Below the pieces are notes generated by a model. The model had not been told where the DNA came from. It worked only from the letters and a program-made list of their open reading frames with translations, and searched no databases. Positions 60,591 to 64,000 of a stretch of 64,000 bases of DNA are shown piece by piece (within the stretch, counting starts at the first letter, position 1; the number at the start of each line of letters is the position of its first letter). Source of the DNA: IDS-8 sp040902105. Lineage in GTDB: Bacteria; Pseudomonadota; Gammaproteobacteria; Steroidobacterales; Woeseiaceae. The position numbers were made by a program, and so were the translations under genes. The DNA lies in contig JBBDXW010000001.1 of assembly GCA_040902105.1 (NCBI GenBank), forward strand, positions 157,336 to 221,335. Direction: 5' to 3'.

Positions 60591-62483
60591 ATGCTGCAGA
60601 GAATTCGAGACCGAATCACCGGCGGATACGCTATCGCCTTTCTTGCCCTGATGACCGTCCCGTTCGTATTTTTCGGCATCAACTACAACTTTGTCGGTGG
60701 CGGATTTGCCGCAAAGGTCGAAGGGATCGAAATTTCCACGGCACAACTCGAGAATGAGTACCAGGCGGAACTTTCGCGCTACGCCGAACTGGGCAGCGAT
60801 CTGCCGGCCGAGCTTCGTACCCTCCTGAAAGAAGGCGTGCTCAAAAATCTGATTCGTGAAACGCTGGTCAGCTTGCACGTGAGCGAAGAAGGCTATCGAA
60901 TCAGCAACCAGATGGTCACGGATTTCATCCAGCGAGTTCCGGAGTTCCAGGTCGACGGGCGCTTTTCGAAAGACCGCTACTACGCGTGGCTCGGAGAGCG
61001 AGCGTTGACGCCGACGAGATTCGAGGAAAGTCAGCGAAGCTCGCTGCAGCTGCAACAGTTCCAGCGCGGCCTCGCAGCAACCGCTTTCGTGACGCCGGCG
61101 GAGTATCGCCGTTATCTGAACCTGTACGGCGAACAGCGCCGCGCGGCCATTGCGACCTTCGACGTCAACACTGTTGCCAACGAAGTCGAGATAAGCGACG
61201 ACGAGATCGCCGCCTACTACAACGGCAATGCGGCGGAGTTTCAGACTCCGGAGTCGGCCGATATCGAATACCTCGAGATCGACAGAAGTGCGTTGAGCCG
61301 GCAGGTCGAGATCAGCGACGCGGACATCCAGGAATACTACGCCCAGGCGGGGGATCGATATCGGCAGGACGAGCGTCGCCAGGCGCGCCATATCCTGATT
61401 CCGTTCGACGAAGACAAGCAAGCCGCAAAGGATCAGGCCACTGCGCTCGCCGAGCGAGCCAAGGCCGGTGAACCGTTCGAAGACCTGGCCCGACAGTATT
61501 CGGCCGACGGCGGAACGGCGGAGAATGGCGGCGATCTCGGCATGGTGCTGAAGTCGCAAATGCCGGGCACCCTCGGCAACGCAATCTTTTCGATGAACGA
61601 CGGCGACATCATCGGGCCGGTAGAAAGCGAGTTCGGCTTTCACGTCATTCGGCTTGACGATATCGAGGCCGGCGGTCCGCTGCCGCTGGCCCAGGTACGC
61701 GCCGAACTCGAAACCGAACTCCGCGGCATGGAAGCGGAGGAAGCGTTCCAGAACGTCGAACGAACACTGTCCGATGCGTTGTTCGATGCAAAGGGCCTCG
61801 AGGAAATGGCGGAAGCCTCCGGGCTCGAGGTGCAATCGGCAAGCGGCTTTACTCGCGCCGGGGGCGAGCCCTTCGGCGCCAACCAGGCGGCTATCGATGC
61901 GGTCTTCGATCCACGCCTGCTGCAGGATGGCGCAGTCAGCGATATCGTCGAACTCGATGCGAATCGCTCCGCAGTATTCAGGGTCAGCGAATTCCACGAA
62001 GCGGCACGGCAGCCGCTGGATGAGGTGCGTGAGCAGATTGTCGCGACGCTGCGCATGGAACGCGCGCGGGAAACCGTTCGCGGGCGCGCGCTCGAACTGC
62101 AGGCGACCCTCGGCGACGGCGCGGACTTTGCCGCGGCTGCGGCCGCAGCGGGGGCCGAGGTGACCCCGCTCACCGTTCTGGGACGCCAGGACGACGATGC
62201 GGACCCACGCGTTCTCGAAGCGATATTTCGCGCCAGAAAGCCTGCCGAAGGAAGCGCCGCCATCGGCAATACCGTCTCGCAGGATGGCGACTACGCGGTA
62301 TTCAGCATTGCGGCGGTAATACCCGGGCGTCCGGAGTCGATTCCCCTCGAGGAGCGCGATGCCGGTAAACTGCGGCTCACGTCGGAATCCGGCGCAGCCG
62401 ATTACACGGCACTCGTGCTCGAACTCGAACGCCGCGCCGACATTGTAATAACTGATAATGCACTGGCTGCTCCGGAGTTTTAG
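60591..62483 (+). CDS. ppiD: Periplasmic folding chaperone PpiD
   Basis: A 630-residue protein with an N-terminal membrane anchor (YAIAFLALMTVPFVFFGINY, about 13-32), a SurA_N-type chaperone region (LVSLHVSEEGYRISNQMV) and one parvulin/rotamase domain near residues 255-360 (RQARHILIPF, GGDLGMV, GPVESEFGFHVIRLDDI). It follows the SecYEG-exit chaperone pattern. The lon-hupB-ppiD order is conserved. Confidence 0.94.
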   Translation: MLQRIRDRITGGYAIAFLALMTVPFVFFGINYNFVGGGFAAKVEGIEISTAQLENEYQAELSRYAELGSDLPAELRTLLKEGVLKNLIRETLVSLHVSEEGYRISNQMVTDFIQRVPEFQVDGRFSKDRYYAWLGERALTPTRFEESQRSSLQLQQFQRGLAATAFVTPAEYRRYLNLYGEQRRAAIATFDVNTVANEVEISDDEIAAYYNGNAAEFQTPESADIEYLEIDRSALSRQVEISDADIQEYYAQAGDRYRQDERRQARHILIPFDEDKQAAKDQATALAERAKAGEPFEDLARQYSADGGTAENGGDLGMVLKSQMPGTLGNAIFSMNDGDIIGPVESEFGFHVIRLDDIEAGGPLPLAQVRAELETELRGMEAEEAFQNVERTLSDALFDAKGLEEMAEASGLEVQSASGFTRAGGEPFGANQAAIDAVFDPRLLQDGAVSDIVELDANRSAVFRVSEFHEAARQPLDEVREQIVATLRMERARETVRGRALELQATLGDGADFAAAAAAAGAEVTPLTVLGRQDDDADPRVLEAIFRARKPAEGSAAIGNTVSQDGDYAVFSIAAVIPGRPESIPLEERDAGKLRLTSESGAADYTALVLELERRADIVITDNALAAPEF

Positions 62484-62505
62484 CCGAGTCGAAAATGGCC
62501 GCATA

Positions 62506-62533
62506 GAATCGCCCGCTTTCGCGGGCTCCAACA
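62506..62533 (+). repeat. Single REP-like family A unit
   Basis: One unit, ATCGCCCGCTTTCGCGGG plus CTCCAACA, lies in the 93-bp gap between ppiD and the symporter gene. Confidence 0.8.
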
Positions 62534-62576
62534 GGCTTTCTATGACCGGGTACTGACCGCTGCACGGGGGCAAAAA

Positions 62577-63881
62577 ATGAAAAAACTCGCACTGCACTGG
62601 CAAATCCTGATTGCGATTTTGCTTGCCATTGCTGCCGGTTATGCCGTGAACCGCGTCGGCCAGGGCGACCCCTCATCTCCCGGCATACTCGGCGTGAGCT
62701 TCCTCGGCGCGTTTCAATACCTCGGCGCCCTGTTCCTCAACGCACTGAAGATGATCATCGTGCCGCTGATCCTGTCCTCGATCATCGTCGGCATGGCCGG
62801 CATCGGATCGAGCGGTAATCTCGGCGCGCTGGGCGGCCGAACCATTCTGTTTTACATCACCACCACGGTCTCGGCGATCCTCCTTGCCCTGCTCCTGGTC
62901 AACGTCGTGGGTCCGGGTTACGTCGATGGCGAACCAGCCGGCGATCTGCTTGCGCTCGACGTACCCACGGAGGACATTGCCGCTCGTGTCGAAGGCAAGG
63001 GTGCGGGCGATGTCGCGGATCTCTTTCTGCGCATGATTCCGGAAAACGTCGTGCGGGCCGCCGCCGAAGGCGAGATGCTCGGCATCATCTTTTTCGCGTT
63101 GTTGTTCGGTTATTTCATGACCCGACTCAGTCACGATCTGGCGGAGCCGATGTACAAGTTCTGGGACGGCGTATTCCACGTCATGATGCGCATGACCGAA
63201 TGGATTATGCTGTTTGCGCCAATCGGCGTATTCGGACTGGTCGCCGCCGTCGTCGCGGAAACCGGTTTCGGCGCGGCCGGTCCCCTTGCAATTTTCGCAA
63301 TTACCGTACTCGTCGGGCTCGTGATTCACACGGTCGTCACGCTGCCGCTGTTCCTCAGAGTGTTCGGCCGTGTGCGTCCGTACAAAATATTCCCGGCAAT
63401 GGCGCCCGCGATGCTGACTGCGTTCTCGACTGCATCGTCGTCCGCGACCTTGCCAGTCACGATGGAATGCGTCGAGAATAACGCCGGCGTCTCGAACAAG
63501 ATTTCGAGCTTCGTGCTGCCGCTCGGTGCGACAGTCAATATGAATGGTACTGCGCTGTACGAATGCGCCGCGGCAATGTTCCTCGCCCAGGCTTACGGTC
63601 TCGATCTCACGCTCGGGGTGCAGTTTACGATCGTCGTGATCGCTTTGCTCACGTCGATAGGTGTGGCAGGGGTGCCGGCGGCGTCGCTCGTCGCCATTGC
63701 GATCATTTTGACGGCGATCGGTCTGCCGGTCGAAGCCATCGGCGTTCTGATGGTGTTTGACCGCGTCCTCGACATGGTGCGCACCAGCGTCAACATCTTC
63801 GGTGACGCCTGCTGCGCCGTGATCGTGGCAAGGATGGACGGCGAGAAGACCAGCCTCGCGCCGCCGGAACCGGCGAGCTGA
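62577..63881 (+). CDS. Dicarboxylate/amino acid:cation symporter (DAACS family)
   Basis: A 434-residue membrane protein with about eight hydrophobic segments and the family signatures FLNALKMIIVPLILSSII, the serine-rich hairpin AFSTASSSATLPVT and TVNMNGTALYECAAAMF. The family imports glutamate, aspartate or C4-dicarboxylates with sodium or protons. The exact substrate cannot be decided from sequence; GltP/GltT-like. Confidence 0.92.
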   Translation: MKKLALHWQILIAILLAIAAGYAVNRVGQGDPSSPGILGVSFLGAFQYLGALFLNALKMIIVPLILSSIIVGMAGIGSSGNLGALGGRTILFYITTTVSAILLALLLVNVVGPGYVDGEPAGDLLALDVPTEDIAARVEGKGAGDVADLFLRMIPENVVRAAAEGEMLGIIFFALLFGYFMTRLSHDLAEPMYKFWDGVFHVMMRMTEWIMLFAPIGVFGLVAAVVAETGFGAAGPLAIFAITVLVGLVIHTVVTLPLFLRVFGRVRPYKIFPAMAPAMLTAFSTASSSATLPVTMECVENNAGVSNKISSFVLPLGATVNMNGTALYECAAAMFLAQAYGLDLTLGVQFTIVVIALLTSIGVAGVPAASLVAIAIILTAIGLPVEAIGVLMVFDRVLDMVRTSVNIFGDACCAVIVARMDGEKTSLAPPEPAS

Positions 63882-63916
63882 TTTCCTGGCAACCACGCGG
63901 CTATCGCTTCCTGCGG

Positions 63917-63992
63917 GAAATCGTCCTCGCTCGCGGGCTCCGACAGCGTTTCGATTACTGCGGGATTCGCCCGCTCTCGCGGGCTACAACAG
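63917..63992. repeat. REP-like family A, two direct units at the window end
   Basis: Two units in the same orientation (ATCGTCCTCGCTCGCGGG and TTCGCCCGCTCTCGCGGG) follow the symporter gene to the window edge. The remaining bases show nothing else. Confidence 0.8.
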
Positions 63993-64000
63993 GGTTTAAA

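Overview
This 64-kb window is a stretch of a GC-rich gammaproteobacterial chromosome made almost entirely of housekeeping genes. The evidence is the gene order: asd-fimV-truA-accD-folC-dedD-cvpA-purF, tig-clpP-clpX-lon-hupB-tRNA-ppiD, nrdR-ribD-ribE-ribBA-ribH-nusB-thiL-pgpA and prmB-aroC are all classical gammaproteobacterial arrangements. Type IV pilus-associated proteins (FimV, a second FimV-like protein and a FimX-like protein) and Hanks-type Ser/Thr kinases suggest a free-living, surface-associated lineage such as Woeseiaceae or Chromatiales relatives. That placement is inference only. I saw no prophage, transposase, CRISPR array or rRNA operon.

Layout. 1-3.3 kb: 3' end of purL. 3.5-7 kb (minus strand): a zinc-ribbon protein, a membrane protein and ettA. 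7-17 kb (plus strand): deacetylase-family protein, glyA, nrdR, the riboflavin genes, nusB, thiL, pgpA and a kinase with a cyclic-nucleotide-binding domain. 17.1-18.8 kb: a decayed zone with a broken beta-lactamase-family gene, a kinase/TPR remnant and an orphan xseB. 19-21.5 kb: a rubrerythrin/Fe-S/DUF3501 operon behind a clear promoter and palindrome. 21.8-26.1 kb: parE and parC. 26-31 kb (minus): FimV-like and FimX-like genes. 31.4-35.6 kb: efp, opposite a psd-epmA-msrC operon, then a SCO1/copper-chaperone pair. 35.7-50.5 kb (plus): prmB-aroC, asd, fimV, truA, accD, folC, dedD, cvpA, purF, a second kinase and miaE. 50.6-51.9 kb (minus): lpxH and a cyclophilin. 52.2-53.6 kb: a cluster of five tRNA genes. 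53.6-63.9 kb: tig, clpP, clpX, lon, hupB, tRNA-Val, tRNA-Asp, ppiD and a dicarboxylate/amino-acid symporter.

Two features stand out. First, the tRNA-Arg(UCU) gene is split in its anticodon loop by a 383-nt group I intron with recognisable P1, Q, R and S elements, a P9-like hairpin and a terminal G. Second, the intergenic spaces hold at least five families of palindromic repeats, some nested in one another. Their arms co-vary and are often duplicated, and their ends carry stuttered copies of a short terminal motif plus local sequence. Several copies now supply start codons (nusB), stop codons (purL, miaE, lpxH) or the C-terminal codons (folC) of essential or conserved genes.

Functional links: EF-P and its lysyl-ligase EpmA lie back to back. 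The riboflavin genes are near-contiguous, but RibBA has lost the GTP cyclohydrolase II zinc ligands. Trigger factor, ClpXP, Lon and PpiD form a protein quality-control block. FimV and FimX-like proteins suggest cyclic-di-GMP control of type IV pili.
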